DNA of 6,118 nt. It comes from Lachnospiraceae bacterium (GTDB taxonomy: Bacteria; Bacillota; Clostridia; Lachnospirales; Lachnospiraceae). The stretch is from positions 1 to 6,118 of the forward strand of contig JAJQCU010000235.1 of NCBI GenBank assembly GCA_021202575.1. The letters are read 5' to 3'. The position numbers were made by a program, and so were the translations under genes. The notes under the pieces are model-generated. The model had not been told where the DNA came from and searched no databases. It saw nothing but the letters and a program-made list of their open reading frames with translations. Positions 1 through 5,679 of this stretch are shown piece after piece. Numbering within the stretch: position 1 is the first letter of the stretch; every line of letters starts with the position of its first letter.

Positions 1-21
1 GCCAAGCTGAGCCACACCCCG
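1..21 (-). tRNA. tRNA 5' portion, probably tRNA-Pro (partial, cut by window edge)
   Basis: Read on the minus strand, bases 21 to 1 spell a canonical tRNA 5' portion. The acceptor strand is CGGGGTG (positions 1-7), followed by T8, G9, the D-stem strand GCTC (10-13), A14, G15, and a D-loop containing the invariant GG (18-19). Anticodon, T arm and 3' end lie outside the window. The unusual C1 start and the resemblance to Firmicutes tRNA-Pro 5' halves suggest proline, but the anticodon cannot be seen. A perfect sigma-A promoter sits just upstream in the same orientation, which supports a real expressed tRNA gene rather than a chance match. Confidence 0.8.
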
Positions 22-50
22 ATGCCTGTCGATCTCCCGGAACAGAGATG

Positions 51-79
51 ATTATACTATCGCCATTCACAATTGTCAA
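51..79 (-). promoter_or_regulatory. Consensus sigma-A promoter of the tRNA
   Basis: On the minus strand there is a perfect -35 TTGACA (79-74), a 17-nt spacer and a perfect -10 TATAAT (56-51). Transcription should start near 44, about 23 nt before the tRNA 5' end. An A6T3 tract (81-89) directly upstream of the -35 could act as an UP element. Bases 66-79 form a 14-bp palindrome with one mismatch centred on CAATTG, overlapping the -35. Confidence 0.85.
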
Positions 80-80
80 C

Positions 81-159
81 AAAAAATTTGGATGAAAAGT
101 GACATGAAAAGTGACATAAAAAATTTTGGATGGAAAGTGATGAAAGTGGCATAAAAAAT
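81..159. repeat. Nested direct repeat (about 36-bp unit with 12-bp subrepeats)
   Basis: Bases 81-117 and 118-152 are two imperfect copies of one unit. Each copy starts with A6 followed by T3 or T4 and GGAT, then carries two short subrepeats and ends in CAT. A third A6T begins at 153. Within the first unit, TGAAAAGTGACA occurs twice in exact tandem (93-104 and 105-116). In the second unit the counterparts are TGGAAAGTGA (131-140) and TGAAAGTGGCA (141-151). The block lies between the tRNA promoter and the promoter of the following gene pair. Its role is unknown. It could be a binding-site cluster or the remnant of an insertion-sequence end; no transposase or replication gene is visible here. 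Confidence 0.75.
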
Positions 160-203
160 CTCAGTTGAAAGCGAAGCCGAAAAAGCAAGGTAAAATTTAG
201 GCT

Positions 204-229
204 GAATTTAGTTTTGCAAAACTGAATTC
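204..229. promoter_or_regulatory. 26-bp palindrome, candidate operator
   Basis: The left arm GAATTTAGTTTTG (204-216) and right arm CAAAACTGAATTC (217-229) pair at 12 of 13 positions with no spacer; the single exception is T209 opposite G224. It ends two bases before the -35 box at 232. No T-run follows on either strand, so it does not look like an intrinsic terminator. The lack of a loop and the placement favour a dimeric DNA-binding protein site. Autoregulation by the downstream pair is an inference. Confidence 0.55.
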
Positions 230-231
230 CG

Positions 232-260
232 TTGAAAAATGTCGAACATTGTGGTATGAT
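232..260 (+). promoter_or_regulatory. Extended -10 promoter of the small-protein/GNAT-like pair
   Basis: The -35 is TTGAAA (232-237), followed by a 17-nt spacer and -10 TATGAT (255-260). TGG at 252-254 supplies an extended -10 TGN element. The predicted start of transcription is near 267, giving a leader of about 27 nt that holds the AAGGAGG ribosome site (280-286). Confidence 0.8.
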
Positions 261-293
261 GGGTGGACAGATACCTGAAAAGGAGGTTTATGT

Positions 294-518
294 ATGGCCA
301 CTTCAAGCATTACGCATAGTTTTGTCGTATCCGATCCAGAGGCAGTGGAGAGGTTTGTCAATGCCATTGAAGAATCTGCAAAAGATAAAGATCGGTATCC
401 CTTCCGGTCGCTTGATAAAGCGATATTTCTGACAGATCCGGAGGAGATAACCGCTTTCATGGAAAAGAGAGAAAAGTTAAAAAGAGAAAGGAAGAGGATG
501 AATGCAGATAACGGATAA
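294..518 (+). CDS. Small hypothetical protein, putative antitoxin-like partner
   Basis: This 74-residue soluble protein is probably co-expressed with the next gene. The ATG is preceded by a near-perfect AAGGAGG at 7 nt spacing, which fixes the start. The sequence opens with MATSSITHSFVVSDPEAVERF, followed by a helical stretch (about residues 14-31), a second segment with a TDPEEITAF motif (about 47-56) and a strongly basic tail (about 57-69, rich in K and R). I see no ribbon-helix-helix, helix-turn-helix or signal peptide. From memory, small proteins beginning MATSS and carrying a DPEE-type motif recur in Clostridia next to GNAT-like genes; this should be checked. Its last 17 nt overlap the downstream gene, implying translational coupling. 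Small size, first position and overlap resemble a type II antitoxin, but that role is an inference. Confidence 0.75.
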   Translation: MATSSITHSFVVSDPEAVERFVNAIEESAKDKDRYPFRSLDKAIFLTDPEEITAFMEKREKLKRERKRMNADNG

Positions 519-1113
519 GTTTATCGTTATCAACATTCGCGAATTAATTACAAAGGATAATGCAAAACTTGGGGAGAAAAGTTTAGATGAGATTCTTTCC
601 GAGTTTTCCTGTCCTTTGAATCCGGATGTTGAACGCTTCCTGAAGCATAGCGCGGTAGAGTTTACAAAAAAGAATCAGTCAGTGACCTATCTGGTATTTA
701 ATAGGGATAACTGTATTTTGCTGGGATATTTTACTTTGGCGCTCAAGCCATTGACAGTGCGTGGAAGTACAATCAGCAATGCGGTTGGAAGAAAACTGGC
801 ACGAATCAGTGAAGTGAATGAACAGATGAAGACTTATACGATGGCTGCATATCTGATCGCGCAGCTTGGCAAAAATTTCACGGCGGAGGCGGAGCATCTG
901 ATTACAGGAAAGGATATTCTTGATTTGGCTCAAGACAGGCTTTTACAGGCGCAGTGTTTATGCGGAGGAGTAGTTACTTTTCTGGAAACATATAATGAAG
1001 AAAAATTACTGTTATTTTATGATCGGAACCTGTTCAGACAGTTTGATATCCGACAGAAAATTTTACCTGATGGAAAGAAATATGAGCTCGTACAGTTATT
1101 GAGGCTGTTTTAA
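502..1113 (+). CDS. GNAT-fold-like protein, putative toxin/acetyltransferase partner
   Basis: This 203-residue soluble protein shows the outline of a GNAT acetyltransferase. A strand covers VTYLVFN (61-67), and a second segment, ILLGYFTLA (72-80), resembles the central beta strands. AAYLIAQLGKNF (115-126) sits where the strand leading to the acetyl-CoA loop belongs. A helix spans about 135-152, VVTFLET (157-163) matches the following strand, and LLFYDRNLF (170-178) matches the usual FYxxxGF ending. The canonical Q/R-x-x-G-x-G/A pyrophosphate loop is absent; QLGKNF takes its place. The start is supported by AAGGA at 488-492 and a GGAAGAGG stretch, both inside the end of the upstream gene, with a 17-nt overlap. 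GNAT toxins such as TacT acetylate aminoacyl-tRNA, but whether this protein does so is unknown. It is AT-rich and unlike the GC-richer genes that follow. Confidence 0.75.
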   Translation: MQITDKFIVINIRELITKDNAKLGEKSLDEILSEFSCPLNPDVERFLKHSAVEFTKKNQSVTYLVFNRDNCILLGYFTLALKPLTVRGSTISNAVGRKLARISEVNEQMKTYTMAAYLIAQLGKNFTAEAEHLITGKDILDLAQDRLLQAQCLCGGVVTFLETYNEEKLLLFYDRNLFRQFDIRQKILPDGKKYELVQLLRLF

Positions 1114-1162
1114 GCATGGTGTAAGAACATTGTGTATTTTGGAAATTTTGTACCGTGAAAAA

Positions 1163-1191
1163 TTGATTTTCTGGCGGTTCCCGGTTATAAT
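1163..1191 (+). promoter_or_regulatory. Sigma-A promoter of the nitroreductase gene
   Basis: The -35 is TTGATT (1163-1168), with a 17-nt spacer and a perfect -10 TATAAT (1186-1191). Transcription should start near 1198, leaving a leader of about 76 nt. A small hairpin (1203-1218, six-base arms including one G-T pair) lies in that leader; no T-run follows it. The promoter lies inside an upstream in-frame extension of the nitroreductase frame, which argues against any start before about 1200. Confidence 0.75.
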
Positions 1192-1273
1192 GGGTGCAAA
1201 CAGGAAGCTAACGTTTCCAACAGCAGAAATGGAGATATTGGTCTCAAAAACAGAGGAAAGGGAGAAAAGGAAG

Positions 1274-1843
1274 ATGACAGTATATGAAGCAGTGAAGGAA
1301 AGACACACTATCCGTAAATTTAAGCAGGAGCAGATCGCGCGGGCGGATTTGCTGCAGATTGTGGACTGCGCCCGGCTGGCGCCCTACGGAGCCAACGCGC
1401 AGCCCTTAAAATACGCGATTGTGACGGAGGAAGAAAAACGGCGCAGCCTGTACCCGCTGATTAAGTACGCGGGTTTTCTCAGGGACTGGGATCCTGCGTT
1501 TGAGGAATGCCCGCCCACGTTTATCGTGATTTGCAATGATACGTCCATCAAGCCCACGGACAGGAGTGAGTGCGACAGCGGCGCGGCGCTCGTGAGTATG
1601 TGTCTGGCGGCTCAGGAGCTGGGCTACGGCAGCGTGTGTCTGGGAGCCATCAACAGGCCGGAAATTAAGAGGGTTCTTGGCCTTGCGGAGCAGTACGACG
1701 TCACCTATCTGCTGGGGATCGGCCGTCCGGCGCAGACAGGAGAGACCTTTGATTTTGCCGGCGATCTGAAATATTATTTCGATGACAACGGAAACGTGCA
1801 TGTGCCGAAGAGGACCATGGAGGAGGTTCTGATAAAGGATTAA
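1274..1843 (+). CDS. Nitroreductase family protein (FMN-dependent NAD(P)H oxidoreductase)
   Basis: A 189-residue cytoplasmic flavoprotein of the nitroreductase superfamily, which uses FMN and NAD(P)H to reduce nitro compounds, quinones or similar acceptors; the substrate here is unknown. The N-terminal MTVYEAVKERHTIRKF holds the R-x-[ST]-x-R phosphate-binding pattern (R10, T12, R14). APYGANAQP (36-44) matches the second FMN-binding loop, and LVSMCLAAQELGYGSVCLG (106-124) is the conserved dimer-interface helix and following strand. The length suits the small single-domain class. The frame is open upstream to 1130, but that stretch contains the promoter; a purine-rich GAGAAAAGG ends 3 nt before the ATG at 1274 and the family N-terminus begins there. 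The gene is monocistronic, bounded by its own promoter and by the convergent terminator. Base composition changes sharply from the AT-rich genes to its left. Confidence 0.9.
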   Translation: MTVYEAVKERHTIRKFKQEQIARADLLQIVDCARLAPYGANAQPLKYAIVTEEEKRRSLYPLIKYAGFLRDWDPAFEECPPTFIVICNDTSIKPTDRSECDSGAALVSMCLAAQELGYGSVCLGAINRPEIKRVLGLAEQYDVTYLLGIGRPAQTGETFDFAGDLKYYFDDNGNVHVPKRTMEEVLIKD

Positions 1844-1885
1844 AAGCGGGGAAGAGGATCAGCAATCCTCTTCCTTCCATTTTTT
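1842..1885. terminator. Bidirectional hairpin terminator between convergent genes
   Basis: A perfect 10-bp stem pairs GGAAGAGGAT (1850-1859) with ATCCTCTTCC (1865-1874) around the 5-nt loop CAGCA. On the plus strand a T6 run (1880-1885) follows after 5 nt; on the minus strand TTTT (1845-1842) follows after CCCGC. It therefore plausibly ends both the nitroreductase and the FNT transcripts. The FNT stop codon (1861-1859) lies at the loop/stem border. Confidence 0.75.
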
Positions 1886-2701
1886 CTGCACCAGATAGCA
1901 GGGCAGGCTGACAAGCACGAGGCCGCCGATCAGGTTGCCGATGGTCACGGGGATGAAGTTTTTCAGGCTGTTTAAGACCGTCAGGCTGCTTTCAATCTGC
2001 TCGGCGGTCAGGCTGTAGTCCTCCGCCAGCATCACATAGTAGGAATTTGTGGAGGCCAGGATTCCGATGGGAATGTAAAACATATTGGCGACGCAGTGCT
2101 CAAAGCCGCAGATCACGAAGCCAAAAATCGGGAAAAAGGCGGAAAACAGCTTGCCGATGGCGTCTGTGGCGGAGGCCGCCATCAGGATGGCCACGCAGAC
2201 CAGCACATTGCAGAGAATGCCGGAGGCCAGCGCCTTTACGGGAGAGATGGAAACCTTGGAGACGGCCAGCTTGATGGCGTAGGCGCCTAACAGACCGTTT
2301 CCGAGATCCAGATTTCCGCTGAAAAAGAGCAGCACGTCGATCAGCAGGGCCCCAAGCAGATTGCTGAAATAAACGACCGCCAGGTTGCGGATCAGCTGCT
2401 TTGCGTTGATTTTTTTCTCCAGGACCGCGATCTCGATCAGGCAGTTGCCTGTAAAAAGCTCCGCTCCGGAGAACACGGTCATCATCAGGCCAACGGGAAA
2501 GACGACGCCGGTGACAAGACGCTGGATTCCCGTATTATCGATGCCAAAGGCCGCCGTGCTGCTGGCCGCGCCTCCTAAGGCGATGAATGCTCCCGCCAGG
2601 ATTCCCAGCACGATCATGCGGCGCAGGGAGAGGCCGGCCTTTACCTGGGCGGACTGGACGTTAATCTCAATTCCTTCCGCGGCTCCGTGAAAATTATCCA
2701 T
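1859..2701 (-). CDS. Formate/nitrite transporter (FNT) family channel
   Basis: A 280-residue inner-membrane protein of the FNT family, pentameric channels for small monovalent anions such as formate, nitrite or hydrosulfide. Both family signatures are visible: FSGAELFTGN (77-86) and GILCNVLVCVA (161-171). The conserved pore region reads CGFEHCVANMFYIPIG (198-213), with the central histidine at 202, and K156 sits in SPVKALASG where FocA has its conserved lysine. About six hydrophobic segments are present (roughly 27-47, 63-83, 105-128, 156-177, 187-213, 249-271). The length matches the family. The frame is open 23 codons further upstream, but GAGGAG (2716-2711) lies 9 nt before the ATG at 2701 and that start gives the usual FNT N-terminus. 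No pyruvate formate-lyase, nitrite reductase or sulfite reductase gene is adjacent, so the ion cannot be assigned. Confidence 0.93.
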   Translation of the reverse strand: MDNFHGAAEGIEINVQSAQVKAGLSLRRMIVLGILAGAFIALGGAASSTAAFGIDNTGIQRLVTGVVFPVGLMMTVFSGAELFTGNCLIEIAVLEKKINAKQLIRNLAVVYFSNLLGALLIDVLLFFSGNLDLGNGLLGAYAIKLAVSKVSISPVKALASGILCNVLVCVAILMAASATDAIGKLFSAFFPIFGFVICGFEHCVANMFYIPIGILASTNSYYVMLAEDYSLTAEQIESSLTVLNSLKNFIPVTIGNLIGGLVLVSLPCYLVQKKWKEEDC

Positions 2702-2710
2702 TGTATATTT

Positions 2711-2716
2711 CTCCTC
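2711..2716 (-). promoter_or_regulatory. Ribosome binding site deciding the FNT start
   Basis: GAGGAG on the minus strand lies 9 nt before the ATG at 2701. It supports that start over the longer frame beginning at 2770, which starts only about 2 nt from the predicted transcription start. Confidence 0.75.
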
Positions 2717-2778
2717 GTCTTCATAAGATTTATGGTGAAAGCGCGGTCGGAAGACGATCCGGGCCTTCACACGCTCAG

Positions 2779-2807
2779 ATTATAGCTTTTTTCGGAAAAT
2801 ATCGCAA
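2779..2807 (-). promoter_or_regulatory. Sigma-A promoter of the FNT gene
   Basis: On the minus strand the -35 is TTGCGA (2807-2802, 4 of 6 consensus), with a 17-nt spacer and a perfect -10 TATAAT (2784-2779). Transcription should begin near 2772, giving a leader of about 70 nt before the ATG at 2701. Confidence 0.7.
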
Positions 2808-2869
2808 TGGTTTTGAAAAAGATATTTCTTAAGGTTTTTGAAAGTCTTTTCCGAAGGAGCGGTTTGCAC

Positions 2870-2898
2870 TTGACCTGTTGGAATTGCTTTTGTATAAT
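2870..2898 (+). promoter_or_regulatory. Sigma-A promoter of the GH25/hisC operon
   Basis: The -35 is TTGACC (2870-2875), with a 17-nt spacer and a perfect -10 TATAAT (2893-2898). Transcription should start near 2905, leaving a leader of about 100 nt before the GTG at 3004. It is divergent from the FNT promoter; the two -35 boxes are 62 nt apart. Confidence 0.85.
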
Positions 2899-2985
2899 GT
2901 GGACGTGAGCACGGCATCTGCGGCGGAAAACGGAAAGCTGAGACTGGAAACAGCGTGCTTATATGCAGGAGAAGCCAAACTCTGC

Positions 2986-2993
2986 GGAGGAGG
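2986..2993 (+). promoter_or_regulatory. Ribosome binding site deciding the GH25 GTG start
   Basis: GGAGGAGG lies 10 nt before the GTG at 3004. The only earlier in-frame ATG (2878) falls between the -35 and -10 boxes, so it cannot be on this transcript. Confidence 0.75.
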
Positions 2994-3003
2994 ATTTATT
3001 ATA

Positions 3004-4029
3004 GTGAATAACAAAACAAAAAACGGCCTGCTGATGATCGTGTCGGTGGTCATCGTGCTGGTGGTCGTCGTATGCGCGGGCCTGACCTGTCTGTCATGGA
3101 TGGAGAAAAGCAAAGAGGAAGGGGCGGTGGAGGCTGAAGCGGACTTGGCTGACGTCTATACATACGAGGACATTCTGGCCGCGAAGGAGGAGGGCCGTCA
3201 GGAGCTTCTGGATGAAATAAGGGCAAAAATCGAGGCGGGCTACAACGCCACCGGCGCGCTGCGCCAGGTCTACGCGGATACTGATGAGATTCTGGTGGTT
3301 ACGGACGGAGGGATTGTTTTTGCGCCTGTTTCGGAGAATGTGGCGAAGAGCACCTTCTCCCAGGATCATCTGCAGGTGCTGGAGAGCGGCGAGTTCCAGT
3401 ACGTGGAGAATGGGGAGGTGACCTCCCATAAGGGTATTGATGTGTCCAAATTCCAGGAGGAGATCGACTGGGAGCAGGTGGCCGCGGACGGCGTGGAGTA
3501 CGCTTTTATCCGTGTGGGAATCCGGGGCTACGGCAGCGGCGCTCTGGTGGAGGATGACTCCTATGAGACCAATGTGGAGGCCGCGCTGGCTCAGGGAATC
3601 GCGGTGGGCGTTTATTTTTACAGTCAGGCGATCACTGTGGAGGAAGCCATTGAGGAAGCGGATTTTGTGCTGGAGGCCGTGGGTCGGTATGACGGCATCA
3701 CATATCCTATTGTCATAGATATAGAGAAGGTGGGCGAGGAGGGCGCCAGGGCGGATGCCCTGACGCAGGAGGAACGCACTGAAGTCTGCCTTGCCTTCTG
3801 TGAGAGAATCGCGGAGGCCGGTTATACTCCCATGATTTACGGAAATACGGAAACCTTCACACTGCTGCTGGATATAGAGCAGATAGCGGTCTACGACCGA
3901 TGGATCGCATTTTATGACGAGGTTCTCTGCTTCCCGTACGAATTTTCTGTCTGGCAGTACACTCACAACGGTACGGTAGCCGGTATTGACAGCGGCACGG
4001 ATTTAAATCTTTCTTTTAAGGAATGGTAA
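3004..4029 (+). CDS. Membrane-anchored GH25 family muramidase (lysozyme)
   Basis: A 341-residue cell-surface enzyme predicted to cleave the beta-1,4 bond between MurNAc and GlcNAc in peptidoglycan. Order: short cytoplasmic N-terminus (1-9), a single hydrophobic anchor (about 9-32), an acidic and helical extracellular linker domain (about 34-140), and a C-terminal GH25 barrel (about 143-341). Catalytic-site features are visible: GIDVSKFQ (144-151) with D146, the D-I-E pair D239/E241 in IVIDIEKV, VGVYFYSQA (201-209), and the late SVWQYTHNG and IDSGTDLN (D333) segments. There is no lipobox cysteine with a small residue before it, so a signal anchor is more likely than a lipoprotein. The start is a GTG, chosen on promoter position and ribosome site; ATG at 3034 is a weaker alternative. 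The gene ends 3 nt before hisC, whose ribosome site lies inside its last codons. Confidence 0.9.
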   Translation: MNNKTKNGLLMIVSVVIVLVVVVCAGLTCLSWMEKSKEEGAVEAEADLADVYTYEDILAAKEEGRQELLDEIRAKIEAGYNATGALRQVYADTDEILVVTDGGIVFAPVSENVAKSTFSQDHLQVLESGEFQYVENGEVTSHKGIDVSKFQEEIDWEQVAADGVEYAFIRVGIRGYGSGALVEDDSYETNVEAALAQGIAVGVYFYSQAITVEEAIEEADFVLEAVGRYDGITYPIVIDIEKVGEEGARADALTQEERTEVCLAFCERIAEAGYTPMIYGNTETFTLLLDIEQIAVYDRWIAFYDEVLCFPYEFSVWQYTHNGTVAGIDSGTDLNLSFKEW

Positions 4030-4032
4030 AAG

Positions 4033-5100
4033 ATGAGCTTTGAGCATAATATCAGAAGGGTGGTTCCGTACGTTCCGGGGGAACAGCCCAATCAGCCGGG
4101 CATGATCAAGTTAAATACCAATGAGTGCCCCTATCCGCCCTCTCCGAAGGTGCAGGAAGCGTTAAGGGAAATGGACGCGGGGCAGCTGCGGCTGTATTCG
4201 GATCCAACGGCGGCGGAGTTGATTGACGCCCTGGCGGACAGGTATGGAGTGGACCCGGCGCAGGTGTTTGTGGGAGTGGGCAGCGATGATGTGCTGGCCA
4301 TGGCTTTTCTCACGTTTTTTAACAGTGAAAAGCCGGTTCTTTTTCCGGACATCACCTATTCTTTCTATGACGTGTGGGCGGAATTGTTTCGGATCCCGTA
4401 TCAGACCTGCGCTCTGTGGGATGATTTTTCCATCAATATCGAGGATTACATACAGCCCAACGGCGGCGTCGTGATTCCCAACCCCAACGCGCCCACGGGC
4501 CTTTTGGAAGCTGTGGAAAATCTGGAGAGGGTGGTCGCTGCCAATCCGGACAGCGTGGTGATCATTGACGAGGCGTATATAGATTTCGGCGGGAAAAGCG
4601 TTCTGCCGCTGGTGGAGCAATACGAAAACCTGCTGGTGGTGCAGACCTTTTCCAAGTCCAGAGCTATGGCGGGGGCGAGAATTGGATTTGCCATTGGCTC
4701 CCGGAAGCTGATCCGTTATCTGAATGATGTGAAATTTTCCTTTAATTCTTATACAATGAGCCGCATGAGCCTGGCTGTGGGCAGAGCTGCTCTGGAGGAT
4801 GAGGACTATTTTCAGAAGATCACGGCCAAAATCGTGGAGACCAGGGAGTGGACCAAAAGGGAACTGGCGGCGCTGGGTTTTTCCTTCCCGGATTCTTATG
4901 CCAACTTTATTTTCACCGCCCATGAGCGGGTGAGCGCGAAGCGGATTTTCGCGGCGCTGCGGGAGCGGAATATTTATGTCCGGTATTTCAAAAAGCCGCG
5001 CATCGACAATTATCTGCGGATTACCTTAGGTACCCCGGAACAGATGGAGGCGCTGATCAGGGCGCTGCGGGATATTCTGGCCGAAAGTATTGGTGAGTGA
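4033..5100 (+). CDS. hisC: Histidinol-phosphate aminotransferase-like PLP enzyme
   Basis: A 355-residue cytoplasmic fold-type I aminotransferase, best matched to HisC, which converts imidazole acetol phosphate and glutamate to histidinol phosphate and 2-oxoglutarate. Visible motifs: KLNTNECPYPPSP (26-38) at the substrate entry, NPNAPTG (150-156), DEAYIDF (179-185) with the PLP-contacting D179 and Y182, the Schiff-base lysine K208 in TFSKSRAMAGARIGFA with R216 following, and R329 in YLRITLG, which should bind the substrate carboxylate. The length is typical of HisC. Start: AAGGA (4018-4022) lies 10 nt before the ATG, within the end of the GH25 gene, suggesting coupling. No other histidine genes are in view, so a related role (an aromatic aminotransferase, for example) is possible. 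Confidence 0.88.
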   Translation: MSFEHNIRRVVPYVPGEQPNQPGMIKLNTNECPYPPSPKVQEALREMDAGQLRLYSDPTAAELIDALADRYGVDPAQVFVGVGSDDVLAMAFLTFFNSEKPVLFPDITYSFYDVWAELFRIPYQTCALWDDFSINIEDYIQPNGGVVIPNPNAPTGLLEAVENLERVVAANPDSVVIIDEAYIDFGGKSVLPLVEQYENLLVVQTFSKSRAMAGARIGFAIGSRKLIRYLNDVKFSFNSYTMSRMSLAVGRAALEDEDYFQKITAKIVETREWTKRELAALGFSFPDSYANFIFTAHERVSAKRIFAALRERNIYVRYFKKPRIDNYLRITLGTPEQMEALIRALRDILAESIGE

Positions 5101-5109
5101 GGAGAGATT

Positions 5110-5589
5110 ATGTTAAACCAGTATTTGATTATTTTTGTGATTTCCATGGTGCCTCTGATTGAGTTGAGAGGCGCGATCCCTGTGGCGGTGGGAATGGGGC
5201 TGCCCCTGATTCCCAGCTATATTATCTGTATTATCGGCAATATGATTCCGGTCCCGATTATTTTCTTTTTCGCCAGGAAGGTGCTGGAATGGGGGGCGGA
5301 TAAGCCGGTCATCGGGAAGTTTTTCACCTTCTGCCTGGAAAAGGGGCACAAGGGCGGCGTGAAGCTGCAGGAGAAGGTGGGGCGCAGCCTGTTTGTGGCA
5401 TTGCTTTTGTTTGTGGTTATTCCGCTGCCGGGCACGGGCGCCTGGACGGGAACGCTGGCGGCCAGCCTTCTGGATATGGATTTTAAGTCCAGCGTGGTGG
5501 CCGTGACGCTGGGCGTTCTGCTGGCGGGCGTGATTATGAGCGTGGGCAGCATGGGCGTGTTCGGAGCGATCAGCGGGCTGTTCGGGTAA
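5110..5589 (+). CDS. Small multidrug export family membrane protein (COG2426-like)
   Basis: A 159-residue integral membrane protein resembling the Sm_multidrug_ex/COG2426 family, whose substrates are poorly known despite the name. Hydrophobic segments cover about 4-18, 32-54, 93-106 and 126-158. ELRGAIPVAVGMGLP (18-32) and PLPGTGAWTGTLAA (105-118) are the two diagnostic re-entrant-like motifs, each with a conserved Gly/Pro core. Between them is a cationic loop (about 56-90). The length fits the family. The ribosome site AGGAGAG (5100-5106) overlaps the last base of the hisC stop codon and lies 3 nt before the ATG, so the genes are closely linked. Membrane position and family are well supported; transport of drugs is not shown by anything in the sequence. 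Confidence 0.88.
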   Translation: MLNQYLIIFVISMVPLIELRGAIPVAVGMGLPLIPSYIICIIGNMIPVPIIFFFARKVLEWGADKPVIGKFFTFCLEKGHKGGVKLQEKVGRSLFVALLLFVVIPLPGTGAWTGTLAASLLDMDFKSSVVAVTLGVLLAGVIMSVGSMGVFGAISGLFG

Positions 5590-5677
5590 AACCGGTTTTC
5601 GGGCCATTGGAAAGACGGATGACCGGAAGGGACCGGTGAGAAGGCTTTTAGAGTTCGGCGGCTGCCGGGGAAACGGA
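5590..5677. other. Intergenic gap within the operon, with a short palindrome
   Basis: AAAACCGGTTTT (5588-5599) is a perfect 12-bp palindrome overlapping the exporter stop codon. It has no loop and no strong T-run, so it is a poor terminator. Downstream, GACCGG occurs twice at 10-bp spacing (5621 and 5631). No promoter boxes or small gene with a ribosome site are evident. Confidence 0.4.
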
Positions 5678-5679
5678 AT

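Noticed and set aside
81..159. CRISPR array or plasmid iterons
   Set aside because: The units are imperfect, only about two copies, without unique spacers, and no cas or replication gene is present.
204..229. Palindrome as an intrinsic terminator
   Set aside because: There is no loop and no T-run on either side in either direction, so an operator is more plausible.
232..432. Plus-strand frame of 66 codons overlapping the small-protein gene
   Set aside because: Its start lies in the -35 box of the promoter and has no ribosome site; the 294 frame has AAGGAGG at ideal spacing.
1130..1273. N-terminal extension of the nitroreductase
   Set aside because: The stretch contains the TTGATT-N17-TATAAT promoter and has no family similarity.
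2795..2828. Imperfect inverted repeat (GAAAATATC / GATATTTC) between the divergent promoters
   Set aside because: The arms are short and AT-rich with one unpaired base; in this AT-rich spacer it could easily arise by chance.
3094..3966. Open frame of 290 codons on the minus strand across the GH25 gene
   Set aside because: Its translation has no family motifs, while the plus strand carries complete GH25 catalytic motifs. It is an antisense shadow produced by codon bias.
4162..4923. Open frame of 253 codons on the minus strand inside hisC
   Set aside because: The plus strand encodes all PLP-aminotransferase motifs; the antisense frame has no recognisable motif.
5588..5599. Terminator after the exporter gene
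   Set aside because: The 12-bp palindrome has no loop and no following U-tract; read-through to the methyltransferase is more likely.
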